DNA of 64,000 bases. Origin: Rhynochetos jubatus (lineage: Eukaryota; Chordata; Aves; Eurypygiformes; Rhynochetidae). Shown in pieces: positions 52,601 through 63,805 of the stretch (position 1 is its first letter; every line of letters starts with the position of its first letter). The translations under genes and the position numbers were made by a program. Below the pieces are notes generated by a model. That model had not been told where the DNA came from. It saw only the letters and a list, made by a program, of their open reading frames with translations, and searched no databases. Location of the stretch: positions 25,999,098-26,063,097 of the forward strand of contig CM050658.1 of NCBI GenBank assembly GCA_027574665.1, read 5' to 3'.

Positions 52601-53209
52601 CACATAGCTGAACCAGTGTCTTTATTTGGCCCTACTTTAAGTAGAAATGTTTGCGTCACAAAGATCATATCTGAAACCAGATTGAATAAAAAGCAAATGA
52701 GGGAGTTTTCATGGCTTGGATCTGGCTGTAAGTCACCACAGTAGTGCTTCTCAGATTTTAGAAGCTGATGTTTGCAAATTAATTACTTGCCCTTTAAACA
52801 GTTCCGAACCACCCAAAGTGCTCCATTATGTTAGCACAGGCTTGAGAAATAGATATATATTACTAGCTAATTGAATAACATATGGTGTTGATTAGTGCTT
52901 AGCTCTTTTTATAGAACTCAATTAAAAAAATGACTGCAGTATATTTTGAGAGTATGAGATGTCTGTTGGTTGCCTCTGGCATCAGGGAACTGTTGAACCA
53001 AGAAATGATGAACTTCTGTTTCCTTCATCTATAAGCTCCTTTAGGAACTCGTGGTGCATATGGCTCTGATGGCTGTTCATTTGCTGCGGCATTGAAATGC
53101 AACCTTTCCTGAAAGATTTAAGTGCTCTCCCAGCAAAAAAACCCAAAAGCCCGGGCTTTTATTCTCTGCACTGTTGCTCGAGGTATACGAACATACAATG
53201 AGCCTATTT
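46619..53209. other. Unique AT-rich non-coding DNA
   Basis: No exon or interspersed repeat was recognised in this 6.6-kb block. It contains the 13-bp hairpin at 47886-47913 and a stretch at about 50040-50850 that looks like a candidate conserved non-coding element (see findings). A short TA run lies near 51274-51288 and an A-rich tract at 51661-51686. Open frames, such as the 79-codon one at 52368-52607, have no supporting features. Confidence 0.5.
47886..47913. repeat. Inverted repeat, 13-bp perfect arms, 2-base loop
   Basis: AAAAGCTTTGCAG (47886-47898) and CTGCAAAGCTTTT (47901-47913) are exact reverse complements separated by TC. It is a near-perfect 28-base palindrome and includes two AAGCTT sites. 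No repeat family is evident around it. Confidence 0.85.
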
Positions 53210-54315
53210 CAGATGGATAAAAATCTACCTAGCCCCCTGAGCTGGAAGATAGGAATAGGGAGCAGAATGAAGGCCCAATAATCCAAGGGGAGGTGGTTAG
53301 CAACCTGCTACCCCACTTAGACACACATGTGTTGAAGAGGCCGGATGGGATCCACCCAAAGGTATTGAGGGAGCTCATGGATGTGGTGACCAAGCTACTT
53401 TCCAACATCTATCAGCAGTCCTGGCTAACCTGGGGGGAGGTCCTAGTGGACAGGAGGTTAGCAAATGTGATGCCCAGTTAGAAGTAGGGCCAGAAGGAGC
53501 ATGCAGGAAACTATAGGTCTGTCACTCGGTGCTGGGTAAGGTTATGGAGCAGATCATCTTGATTGCCATCACATGGCACATATAAGATGACCACGTGATC
53601 AGGTCCAGTCAGTGTGGGTTTATGAAAGGCAGGTCCTGCTTGACTAGCCTGATCTCTTTCTATGACAAAGTGACCTGCTTGGTTGACAAGGGAAAGGCTG
53701 TGGATGTTGTCAGCCTAGACTTTAGTAAAGACTTTGATGCTGTTTCCCGTGGCATTCTTCTGGATAGAGGGGCTGCTTGTGGCTTCGATAGGTGTTCTTT
53801 TTCCTAGGTAAAAAACTGTCTGACTGGCTAGGCCCAAAGAGTTGTGGTGAATGGAGTTAAATCCAGTTAGCACTGGACACTGGTGAGGCTGCACCTTGAA
53901 TACAGTGTTCAGTTTTGGGCCTTCACTACAGGAAGGATATATAGGTGCTGGAGTGTGTCCAGAGAAGGGCAATGGAGGTGGGGAAGGGTCTGGAGCACAA
54001 GTCCTGTGAGGAGCGGCTGAGGGGACCGAGGTTGTTCAGCCTGGAAAAGAGGAGGCTGAGGGAAGACCTTATTGCTCCCTACAGCTACCTGAAAGGAGGG
54101 TGCAGAGAGGTTGGGATTTGTCTCTTCTCCCAAGTGACAGAACAAGGGGAAATGGTGTCAAGTTGTGCCAGGGGAGGTTTAGATTGGATATTAGGAAAAA
54201 TTTCTTCAGTGAAAGGGTTGTCAGGCATTGGAACGGGTTTTCCCTGTGCAGGTGGTTGAGCCACCGTCCCTGGAGGTATTTAAAAGATGTGTAGATGTGG
54301 TGCTTAGGGACATGG
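53210..54315 (+). mobile_element. CR1 LINE, 5' portion of a copy split by an LTR
   Basis: The copy begins in the RT region. It includes frames with RPDGIHPKVLRELMD (53293 on), QCGFMKGRSCLTSLISFYDK and LDFSKDFDAVS (within 53595-53807; the CR1 form is usually LDFSKAFDTVS). After about 53870-53880 it jumps to C-terminal sequence (ACTGGTGAGGCTGCACC). This is an internal deletion of several hundred bases that removes the FADD catalytic block. The remainder reads through VQRR- and [19 protein letters not shown]-type sequence in shifting frames. It stops at TTAGGGACATGG (54304-54315), where an LTR-like element is inserted. The CR1 resumes at 55588. Several frame changes and the deletion make it non-functional. 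Confidence 0.92.
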
Positions 54316-55587
54316 TGTGGTGGTGCATTTCTTCCCCTCTTAACTCCTGGAAAGTTTTATGGCCTTGGAGATCCCTATCAACCCTTGGCCATTGTGCAGG
54401 GAGTTTGGTGGTGAAGCGCCCCTTATCACATCAAAACACCCTTGCACTACCAAGGTGGGGAGTGGCCACGCTAGGGGTCAGTTGCTTGGCTGCAGTGTGG
54501 GATGAGAGTGAAATCATCTCTTGCCAGCCTTGAACCTTATCGCAGTCTGGATAGATCGGTACCAGCTGGAAATTCCAATGACAACCTGCCCCAGATAAGG
54601 CCAGGATGTAAAATTATTTATGCCTAAAGTCAACTATCTCACGACCCTATAAACAGCGGTTCCAAGGATGACCCTTTGAGCTCTCCTGGACCGCAGCAGG
54701 CTGCGCTCAGCATCTCCCTCTGCGTGGGACGCCTCTCAGAGTTTGCAAACTCTCAAGTTTGTGAAATCAGAAAACAGTTGACACAAACTGGGCTGAATAA
54801 ACCCGCCTTGAGGCTCAACTCTTCGCCCGTTGAGAGATGCACAGACATCTGACGTGAATATTTTCACTGAACTCAAGGGGAAATTTTTACAGGTACCTTC
54901 ATACAAATATATGTATATCTCTCTCTATTTCTGTATCTGTCTGTGTGTGTGCATGCAAATTTATGTTGATAACCTTGTTAAGTCTTTGATTAAGTTACTG
55001 TGCTGATTTGTTGAAAGTTAAGTCCTGCTGAGGAATTGTGTGATCTAATTGTGTGACGTATCTGAGTAGTGTTAAGGAACTTTGAATCATTGCTGCCCCA
55101 CATTGTTGCTATCCCCAAGTTTCACACCAAGCACGAAAGTTCACACACTCTGATCCTTTCCCTGATTCCTTAGACATAAACCGTTGACCAGGTCTGGGAC
55201 TAGGGGTGCATTCAGCTGCACCTAGACTTCTCTCTCTCAAGGAGTTTAGAAAGCAAGGGGGTCCACTCTGAACCTCATGACCAAATGGGAGGAAATTCTT
55301 TGCCCCTTTTCCCTAATCCATGTCACAACAATCCAATCCTGCCTTGATTTCCCTGACTCTGTAAATAATTTTTACTTCATGTACCAACTACTTTAATCTT
55401 GCTAATTTGATTTTGCCTTTGTATGTTTTTCCATGTCGAATAAGTAGTAGAGGAGACCTTGCCATCGAATTCTGTTAAGTCACATTTCTCACATTCATAT
55501 TAAAAATATTAGCTCTTCCCCTAATATTTGTGACGCTGATCTTTTTAAGCGGCCTAAACCACTCAGCATAGTCCCACTTCCATGGCA
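54316..55587 (+). mobile_element. LTR-like element inserted in a CR1, probable solo LTR
   Basis: A 1272-bp block interrupts the CR1 at homologous positions. The 5-bp duplication CATGG occurs at 54311-54315 and 55588-55592, and the block starts TGTGGTGG and ends CCATGGCA, giving TG...CA ends. In plus sense it has a TATA-like CTATAAA near 54647, then AATAAA at 54796-54801 with CCCGCCTTGAGG after it, a plausible R-U5 region. Only one copy of this promoter/poly-A unit is present, so it is best read as one long solo LTR. An alternative is an internally deleted provirus, in which sequence after about 54893 is not LTR. It contains no gag, pol or env sequence that I recognise. Its family was not identified. 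It must be younger than the CR1 it disrupts. Confidence 0.65.
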
Positions 55588-55670
55588 CATGGTTGAGGAG
55601 TGGACTGGGCAGTGTTAGGTTTATGGCTGGACCTGATGATCTTAAAGGTGTTTTCCAACTTAGACAAGTC
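55588..55670 (+). mobile_element. CR1 LINE, 3' end of the split copy
   Basis: GGAGTGGACTGGGCAGTG, ATGGCTGGACCTGATGATC and TTAAAGGTGTTTTCCAACTT match the CR1 3' UTR. They continue from the exact CR1 position where the fragment ending at 54315 stops. The terminal octamer repeat is decayed (TTAGACAAGTC). It is one insertion together with 53210-54315. Confidence 0.88.
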
Positions 55671-57183
55671 CCTCTCCTCAGGAGGAGTCCCAGGACATGG
55701 TCTCCTTCCACTTCATCTCTCTGTCCTCCCCCAAGCAATAAACGTAGGTAGAACATGACTTTCTTTTACTTGATTCATTTTTTTGCTCAAGAGAGTGTCT
55801 TCCTCCTAGACTGCAAAAGTCACCTGAGATGACTATTATAATTTTCTTATTATTCATATGGATGATTGAAATGGTATAACAGCTGGAAGCAGAGATCAGA
55901 TTATGGGAAGCTGGAAGGATATTGAGAAACAATAAACAGGAAAATAAGGGGTTTCTCTTCCTGATTTTTATTTTCCCCTCCTCCTAAGCTACCTCTTCCT
56001 CTGTATTTTGTGTGGATTTTTTCAAGAGAAAATTTGGTAAATAGTGGCTTCAAATATGATATGATTTGCACTGTATGAGACAGACAGCAATAAGAAATAC
56101 TGACTTCTGTCAGCAATTTTATCGCTACTAATAATTTAGCTTTTGGATGTATGACCTGACAAAGTCTTCCTTGCTTTTTAGAAACAAGTGATGGTTATTC
56201 TTGCAGTCCTAAAATTCATAGTAGAAAAGCCTACCAACAGTACAAAATTAATTAATCCATGTGTTTTCCAGATTTTGACATTAGCTTTTATTATATTATA
56301 TGCTATTTTGTATTTAATTTTCATCTGAAAGATGGCAAAATATGAAAGACTTGGAACAAAGGAAGTCCTGAAAAATCACTTATTTTAAAAAACACCTTTG
56401 TGATCCCAGTACATTCCCATTTCCCAGTAGCTCTTCCACTGAAGTGACGTTCATTCATTCATCCAGAGAAAACAGACAAGTCCTGCAGCGTATCCTGAAG
56501 GTTACTCAGGTCATTTGGGAGGGAGCTGTGTTTCAGGGATGCAAAGCTTCCAGTATGAGTGCCCTTTTACCATTTCCCCATTGTTCATCCTTCTCATTGC
56601 ATGTTTGTAACTGCCACAGTAGCAATGTGTAAAATAGACGATTCATGACCTAAATCGCTCTGGGCTTAAAAGCAGGAGCAGGTGCAACCCTGCTGAAAAC
56701 CAGAAGGTTACAGTGTTGGGACCACATCATCCAGTGATAATGAGGGCGGAAGAGGCAAAAGCTATTTTATTTTTGTTTTCTTGATCTTTCCCCCAGGCTG
56801 TCCCGCTCTCTCCATCCATGTATAAAATAGATGGCAATATGCTCATTTTAAGCTTCTCCCAGGAATAAATTTCTAGAGCCAACATTTTATTCAGTGAGTT
56901 CAATCTAGAGGTTGCAAAGGCAAGTTAGCTGTCACTGGCTTCTTAATAAAGAGGTCAAAGTTAACCAATGGAGCAGGGATTTTTCAAGTTAAATAACTGG
57001 TAAATGGAAGACTGTAGCCTACAGATATCCACTTTTGGGGAGGGTCCTGTCACATACATCAGCTCACAGTGTGCAAGACTTTCTTAAAAGGCTAACACAG
57101 AGGTCATCTTGCTACCATGACTGTCATTGGCTAGTACGTTCTGTCACCTGAAAGGTATCGCATCAAATATATGATGTTCTAAA
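55671..57183. other. Unique AT-rich non-coding DNA
   Basis: About 1.5 kb between two CR1 copies. No exon, RNA gene or further repeat was recognised. Confidence 0.55.
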
Positions 57184-58530
57184 AGAATCATAGAATGATT
57201 TGGGTTGGAAGGGACCTTAAAGACCATCCAGTTCCACCCCCCTGCCATGGGCAGGGACACCCTCCACTAGACCAGGTTGCTCAAAGCCTCCTCTAACCAG
57301 GCCTTGGACACTTCCAGGGATGGGGCACCCACAGCTTCTCTGGGCAACCTGTTCCAGTGCCTCCCCACCCTTGCTGTGAAAGAATATCTTCCTGATATCA
57401 ATCTAAATAAATCTTCCCGCTTTCAGTTTAAACCCACTACCCCTTGTCCCGTCACTACATGCCCTTGTAAAAAGTCTCCCTCCAGCATTCCTTTAAGTCC
57501 CTTCAAGTACTAGAAAGCTGCTCTAAGTTCTCCCCAGAGCCAACTTTTCTCCAGGCTGAATAAGCCCAACTGTGTCAGCCTGAATAGGAGAGGTGGTCCA
57601 GCCCTCTGAGCATCTTCATGACCCTCCTCTGGACTTGCTCCAACAGGTCCATGTCCTTCTTATGCTGAGAGCTCCACAGTTGGACACAGTACTCCAGGTG
57701 GGGTCTCACGAGAGCAGAGTAGAGGGGGAGAATCACCTCCCTCAACCTGATGGCCACACTTCTCTGGATACAGCCCAGGATATGGTTGGCTTTCTGGGCT
57801 GCCAGTGCACACTGCTGGCTCGTGTCCAGCTTCTTGTCAACCAACATCCCCATGTTCTTCTCAGGACTGCTCTCAATACGTTCTCTGCCCAGCCTGTACT
57901 TGTGCTTTGGATTGCCCTGACCCAGGTGCAGGACCTTGCGCTTGTCCTTGTTGAACCCCATAAGGTTTGCATGGGCCCACCACTCAAGCCTGTCAAAGTC
58001 CCCCTGGATGGCATCCCTCTCCTCCAGCATGTCAACCACACCACACAGCTTGGTGTCATCTGTGAACTTGCTGAGAGTGCACTCAATCCTACTGTCCATG
58101 TCGCTGACAAAGATGTTAAACAGCGACAGTCCCAATACTGACCCCCATTCATTCATTCTGAATGTTCTTCGTTCTCCCAGTCCCTTCCCTTGCCTTCTGA
58201 GGCAAAAAAGTCATTGAGCCTCTCAGCCTTCTCCATATCCTGGGAAACCAGCTCTCCTGCTTCCTTCTGCTGAGGGCCCACATTTTTCCTGATCTTCCTT
58301 TTGTTGCCTCTGTACCTTAGGAGCCCTTCTTGTTGCCCATGATGTCCCTGGCCAGGTTTAATTCTACCAGGGCATTAGCTTTCCTAACCTGATCCCTGAT
58401 TTCTCAGACAATTTCTTTGTAATCCTCCCAGGTGGCCTGTCCCTGCTTTTACCCATTGTAGGCTGCTTTTTTTTTTTTGTGCTATAATTTGTCCAGAAGC
58501 TGCATGTTCATCCACGCAGGACTCCTGGCC
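57184..58530 (-). mobile_element. CR1 LINE, minus strand, internal deletion
   Basis: The plus strand begins AGAATCATAGAATGATTTGGG, the reverse complement of the CR1 3' end. A minus-strand open frame of 193 codons (58156-57575) carries the C-terminal half of the [47 protein letters not shown] and VQRRVMKM. The catalytic motif reads FTDD, where CR1 normally has FADD. Beyond about 58150-58170 the sequence jumps to the segment between endonuclease and RT (58170-58530; GCCAGGGACATCATGGGC-type sequence on the minus strand). The N-terminal part of the RT is therefore deleted. The 5' end is truncated near 58530. The long open frame is a remnant, not an expressed gene. The plus-strand frame at 57593-58141 is its shadow. 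Confidence 0.93.
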
Positions 58531-61500
58531 TTGGATTGGAGGATGTGGCCAAAAGATTGGAAGATTCCAGTTATTACTAGAGTTTTTTTTTGTGTAATGT
58601 GCTGATAATATTCCCCGAAGATGTGAAAACTGACAAGATGATAATTAGAGAGAGGATCTTGATTGATTTTTTTGTTGTTGTTGTTTTGATTTTTTAAACA
58701 TTGCTCTAGGAACAGTTTCTTTTTACCTGCCAAAGTCCTTTTAATGTTTGAAGAGGCTATTAAGGCAGGCAGAGCAAGATTCATCCTACATAATTTAAGA
58801 TCTATAGCACAGACATTTGCAAAGGCATGGGAATATCTGTTTCTTAGAACAAAACACCTGAGTTTATAATTTTAGTGTACTTCTTAGTGACATGACTCTT
58901 TCATGGGGTGACTAACAGAGATTCACACATCCACATCTTTGATGATTGCTACCAAAGTGCCTGTGCCATTTTCACAGTTTTGGAATGAAATGTTAGAAGT
59001 ACCTGAACGCTGTATTTAGTGGACTTTGGTCCTTAATGCTCTGTCTGTATTTTCTATCAGCTATTACAGGCAATGTATTTGGGCAATGTATTTGTTGTAG
59101 CAACCTGTTGGGAAGTGTCTTCTTCCAAAGATACGTTCTTTGTATGTACTGTGTCGTTCATCAATGGCAAATGGTCCGTGGTGAGCACAACTGACTTAAC
59201 TGCACTGTGGTCTCTTTCTCTGGGATTGAAATACTCAATTGGCCTCTTAAATGAACCCAACTAACCCATAATATTTGACTTTTATGTACACATGGTCTGA
59301 GACCCAGTGACTGGGATAATTCCACTCTGACCAGACAGTCTGGAAACAAAACAATTAGTTGTAATACAACTGAGCAAAGTTTCCTTGAATAGAAAGCATG
59401 CTTTTGTCTTGCGTTTAAGGAGGTAAGGATTGTTTCATGGGAAGGATGTAATTTCTAATCCCTTACATTCATGCACATTTCAGAAGAAAAATCCCGAGGC
59501 AGTAGCTGTGTTAGCTAAGCCAGCGAACACCACAAACTATAGTTGTGTTGGTTTTCCACATGGGACAGTTTTCTACTTCACAAAGCTATAATGTCATGAA
59601 AAGTTCATTTTACTGGTAAGCATCATTGAGCCAAAATTGAGTTTAGAGCTCCGGGGAAAAGAAATGTAAGCATTTATCCACATTGCTATTTAAATTGGCT
59701 TGAAATTTTGACTTCTTGGTTACTTTGCTCATTCATTTTTAGTTCACTGCAGTCTTCCTTAGGGCTCCTAAAGGCTGAGAAGTTACCTTTCTATTAGAGG
59801 AGGAAAAAAGTGTTATCTACACAACTGATGGCTGTGTTTATATGCTAGGCAACCAGTGCGATCAAGATGAATTTTTGATATCATGACAGGGAAATAGAGT
59901 TTTTTTTCTTTAATGCTTATCCATCTCTACATAGGATCAGCAGTTCAAACCAATAAGACATTGATAGCAATTTAAAATTGCTTTTAAAATTATGATGATT
60001 TGTTCGAACCATATTTCATGTAAGTTCCCAGTAGAATAAACTAAGCATTTGTTCCCTCACCCCTACCAATCAGAATTGCTCCCTAAACATTTGAAGCATT
60101 CAGTGATGTAGGCACAGGTGTGTGTGTGTAATATTTCACCTTAGTCTTTCAGTAGAGCCATTAAATATTCAGAAGTCACTGTGTGTCTGTAAAGGAAATG
60201 GTGGCAGACTGTACTGTAATATGTATTTCCGAAACTGCTGTTTTCCTAATTGTCACCTAGTCTGCAGTTATAAATTATCCCCTTCTTCCTCCAGATTTGA
60301 AAGACATGGCAGAAAGCAAAAATGTACTCTAATGTACAGCTCTAATACCACAGCTTTCTAATGAAACAAAAATCAAATGGTAGATGCTTGAATTATTTAT
60401 TTCCAAGTTGTAGTTTCCCTTATTATTTTACTGTGCCTTTATCTAATGTGCATTTTATAATTTCTTTTTCTGGAATGAGATTAGAATGTGAGACAGAAGT
60501 ATTCTGTATGCCAGAAATAAGACTCTCATAGACTAGGCTGTATTGATTGGAGTATTAGAGGGATATTACAATAGGCTAATACAGCTTATTAGGCTGCCAG
60601 CTTATCTGTGTAAATGTTTCAAAAGGAATTAGACATGTGTACACATAGTATACAATGTTTGTTTAATTTGCTAGATTATATTTGCTTACAAAGTTTTACA
60701 TCTTGGTTAGAAGATCTGCTTTATTATAGTAATCTCATGCCTATATGCCTAGCACTATAGGTCTAGAGATATATTGTAATTTTAAATTCATACTGCTCTC
60801 TAGTGGGGAATGCTTTCAATGCAAAAGATCATGTGTATTAATGTACAGCATGTATATAAACTAGGATTTCTGAAAAGTTAATGTCTAGAGCAAATCAGTA
60901 AAACTAGTGCTATCATGTTAACGTTTTTATCCTTATAATGCTTTGATTAAAGACTGAATTGCTTAATTTAAAAATATTTTAGATAGATGAATGTAGCTTT
61001 TTTTGGAGTAACAGCATCTCCAGCAAACTCCAGAAGGCTGGGAGGTTGATGGATTGCTGCTGCTTCCTCAGGAGACAACTCCTCCTTCCCTTAGGAGAAA
61101 TGAGCTGTAGATCTGCTGTAGAAAACCCTCAGGTTTTCTCCTAAGCTTCCACTGTCTCATAATTTCTTATGGGATGGTTGTGATTTGTGTATAAAATCTC
61201 TTATCATCACTGCTGATATGTTTCATTTTAATAAGTAACTACTTTTATGCTGCTTCTTTTTCTCTTTAATTTTTCTTCAGAATGAACTGTTGAGCCTGCT
61301 TTCTCATGTCTTGCTTTAGACAGCTAAAATACTAGGTAACAGAGTTGACTATACACAAAAGCTGAAATAATAATACTGACTGAACTGGTTGAGTGAGATT
61401 TTAATCTACAGCAAGTGCAGAGCTCCTTTCAGAACTGGGTCTGTACTTCCTTAAATGAAATAGGGTTTAGTTGGCATAAAAGAACACGATACTAATTAGA

Positions 61501-62746
61501 TAGCAAGAAAATCTGAAAACTGAGATTGAAACTGTTTTGAGTATGGATAGGTTTTAGATTTGCATCTTTGGATAAATTGTTTTTTATTTGATTGGAAAGC
61601 AGTAGATGTGTTTAAATCCTTTGGAAAGCCAGCAAAACATTTAGCTGATGAAATAAAATATATTTGAAGGTGTCTCAAGAATGATTTGCAGAATGTTGGT
61701 GTAATTGGACCCAAATCTGAAGGCTTGTTTAGACTTATTTTTAGATGCTGAACCTTTCCTGGATCTGGGGTTAAAGGCATCTGTAGCCCACTTTTTTGTG
61801 TGGATGCAATCATAATTTTTGTCTCTAAGTTGACTGTTAGAGACCAAATAGTGTCACTGTATTTAAGGCTGCAGTAATTTTTTCAAAATACAGATTACAT
61901 TCTTTAGCTAGACCTTCATTTATTCAGTAAGTCTGGGTGGACAAGCAGTTTAAAGATTTATATGTAATATAAAGGTCTCATCAAGATGCTAAGTTGGTAT
62001 AACATTTGACACTCTTTAAATTGTAAATTAGGTTTGCAGTGCACAGAGCACTTCACCTATGCCATTTCTGCTCACCTTTAATCACAGAAGCTCATGTTTA
62101 CACTGATTTCACTTGAAGTTCTGCAGACGAGATCATAGAATCATAATCTTCTCATTTCTGTAGTTGTTACAATTTGATATTAGCTGAATCTAAGTTAACT
62201 ATCCTTGAATTATACTCCTGGGAGGTTACGATAAAAAAAAACAAACCAAAAAAACCCCGAATAGAATGTGTTTATTAGTTATCTTTTAACTGTTTTGAAC
62301 ATGAGAAGTTATGAAATTATTGGACTTTCAAGCATTCACATGAAGTGCAGAGGGGATGACAAGGGGTTGCTAAATACCTGATTAATAAACTTGAGTGAAT
62401 TCTATGCATTTAAGCTTACTGACTACAATATAGGGAGCTTATTTTTCTTCTGTTAATTGCAACACATCAAAATATTTATCTATGGGCCCCTGGCCCTTTT
62501 TTTCCAACTTGAAAAATGTATCTTGCATTTCTAAGTAATAAAACAGCTAAGAATTTGTAATGATTAATCAAGTGCAATATTTGAATGTAGGAGGTTATGT
62601 AATGGAACTTAACAATAGGTTCTCATTCATGTAGAGTTTAACTGAACTATTTATTCTATGTTTTATCTTAAAAAAAAGTTATACTTAAGGATTTAATCCT
62701 GAAGATGATTATAAAATATTTCTGCTGTAATAACTACTTGTATTTC
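58531..62746. other. Unique AT-rich non-coding DNA
   Basis: No gene or interspersed repeat was recognised. A 13-bp perfect tandem duplication lies at 59069-59094 (unit GGCAATGTATTTG). Open frames are short and lack domain features. Confidence 0.55.
59069..59094. repeat. Perfect 13-bp tandem duplication
   Basis: Two identical head-to-tail copies of GGCAATGTATTTG at 59069-59081 and 59082-59094, probably from replication slippage. Confidence 0.9.
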
Positions 62747-63805
62747 TGCGGTGGATTGACCTTGGCTGGCTGCCAAACTCCTGCCCAGCCGCACTCTCAC
62801 TCCTTTTCCACACTAGGACTGGGAGTGGGAAATAAGATGGAAAAATTCGTGGGTTGAGATAAAGTCAAGGAGAGTACTTACCAATAACTGTCACAGGCAA
62901 AATAGATTCAACATGAGGAAAACTTAATTTTTTGCCAATTAAAATAGAGTAGGATGGTGAGAAAAAAAGACTAAACACTAAACCACTTTGACTTCCTGCC
63001 CTGCCCCTTCTTCCTGGGCTTAACTTCACTCCTGACTCTTCTACACTACCTTCCCATTACCAGGCATTGTAGGGCAATGAGGACTGGGGGTTGTGGTCTG
63101 TCCATATGACTTCATCTGTGCTCCACCTTCCTCCAAACACTGTTCCACTGCTCCAGCATGGGGTCCCTCCCATGGGATATAGTCCTTCACAAACTGCTCC
63201 AGTGATGGGTCCTTCCCATGGGCTGCAATTCTTGAAAAAGTGATCCAGCATTGGTCCTCTCCAGAGGGTACAGTAATTGAGGAAAAGACTGCTCCAATGT
63301 AAGTGCCCCACAGCGTGACAGGCCTAGCCAGAAAACCTGCTCATGCATGGTTTTCTCTCCACGTACTGCAGCCCCTGCTGGGACCCTGCTCCTGCATGCG
63401 CTTTCCATGGGCTGCAGCTTCCTGCAGGTCATGTCCATCTGCTTTGCTATGGGGCCCTCCATTGGATGCAGGGTGGATCTCTGCTCCAGCATGATCCTCC
63501 ATGGGCTACAGGGAGCAAACCTCTCTCACCATGGTCTTCACTGTGAGCTGCAGGAGAATCTGTGCTGCAATGCCTGGAGCACCTCCTCTCCCTTCTTTTT
63601 CACTGTCCGCAAGGCTGTTTGTCTCACAGTTTTTCAGCTGTGGCACAGTGTTTTTACCCTTTCTGAAATATGGTATCGCAGAGGTGCCATACCTGTGACT
63701 AGTGGGTTGGTTTTGGATCCACCTGGAACTGGGTGTCCCCAGCATGGCACAGCCCTATTCTTGTCTTAGAGAGGCTGCCCTACAGCCTCCGCTGTCAGCA
63801 CATGG
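62747..63805 (-). mobile_element. Avian ERVL-type LTR, minus sense, with minirepeats
   Basis: The plus strand begins TGCGGTGGATTGACCTTGGC, the reverse complement of the 3' end of a widespread avian ERVL LTR group. It continues with ATTCGTGGGTTGAGATAAAG, which is related to the 3' module of the LTRs at 6778, 42434 and 45993. From about 63150 comes the family's hallmark array of degenerate GCTCCAGCATGGGTCC...CATGGGCTGCAG units; unit starts at 63150, 63196, 63242 and 63291 are 46-49 bp apart. Further GGGCTGCAG-type copies run to about 63560. CTTTCTGAAATATGGTATCG and a GGCTGCCCTACAGCC segment near 63770 match its minus-strand 5' part. The right edge is unclear and no target duplication could be fixed. 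It contains several open frames (e.g. 63347-63769) that are not genes. It is moderately decayed. Confidence 0.82.

Noticed and set aside
57593-58141. 182-codon open frame (+)
   Set aside because: Shadow of the CR1 RT remnant on the opposite strand.
63347-63769. 140-codon open frame (+)
   Set aside because: It lies inside the ERVL-type LTR, on the strand opposite to its sense, and arises from the minirepeats.
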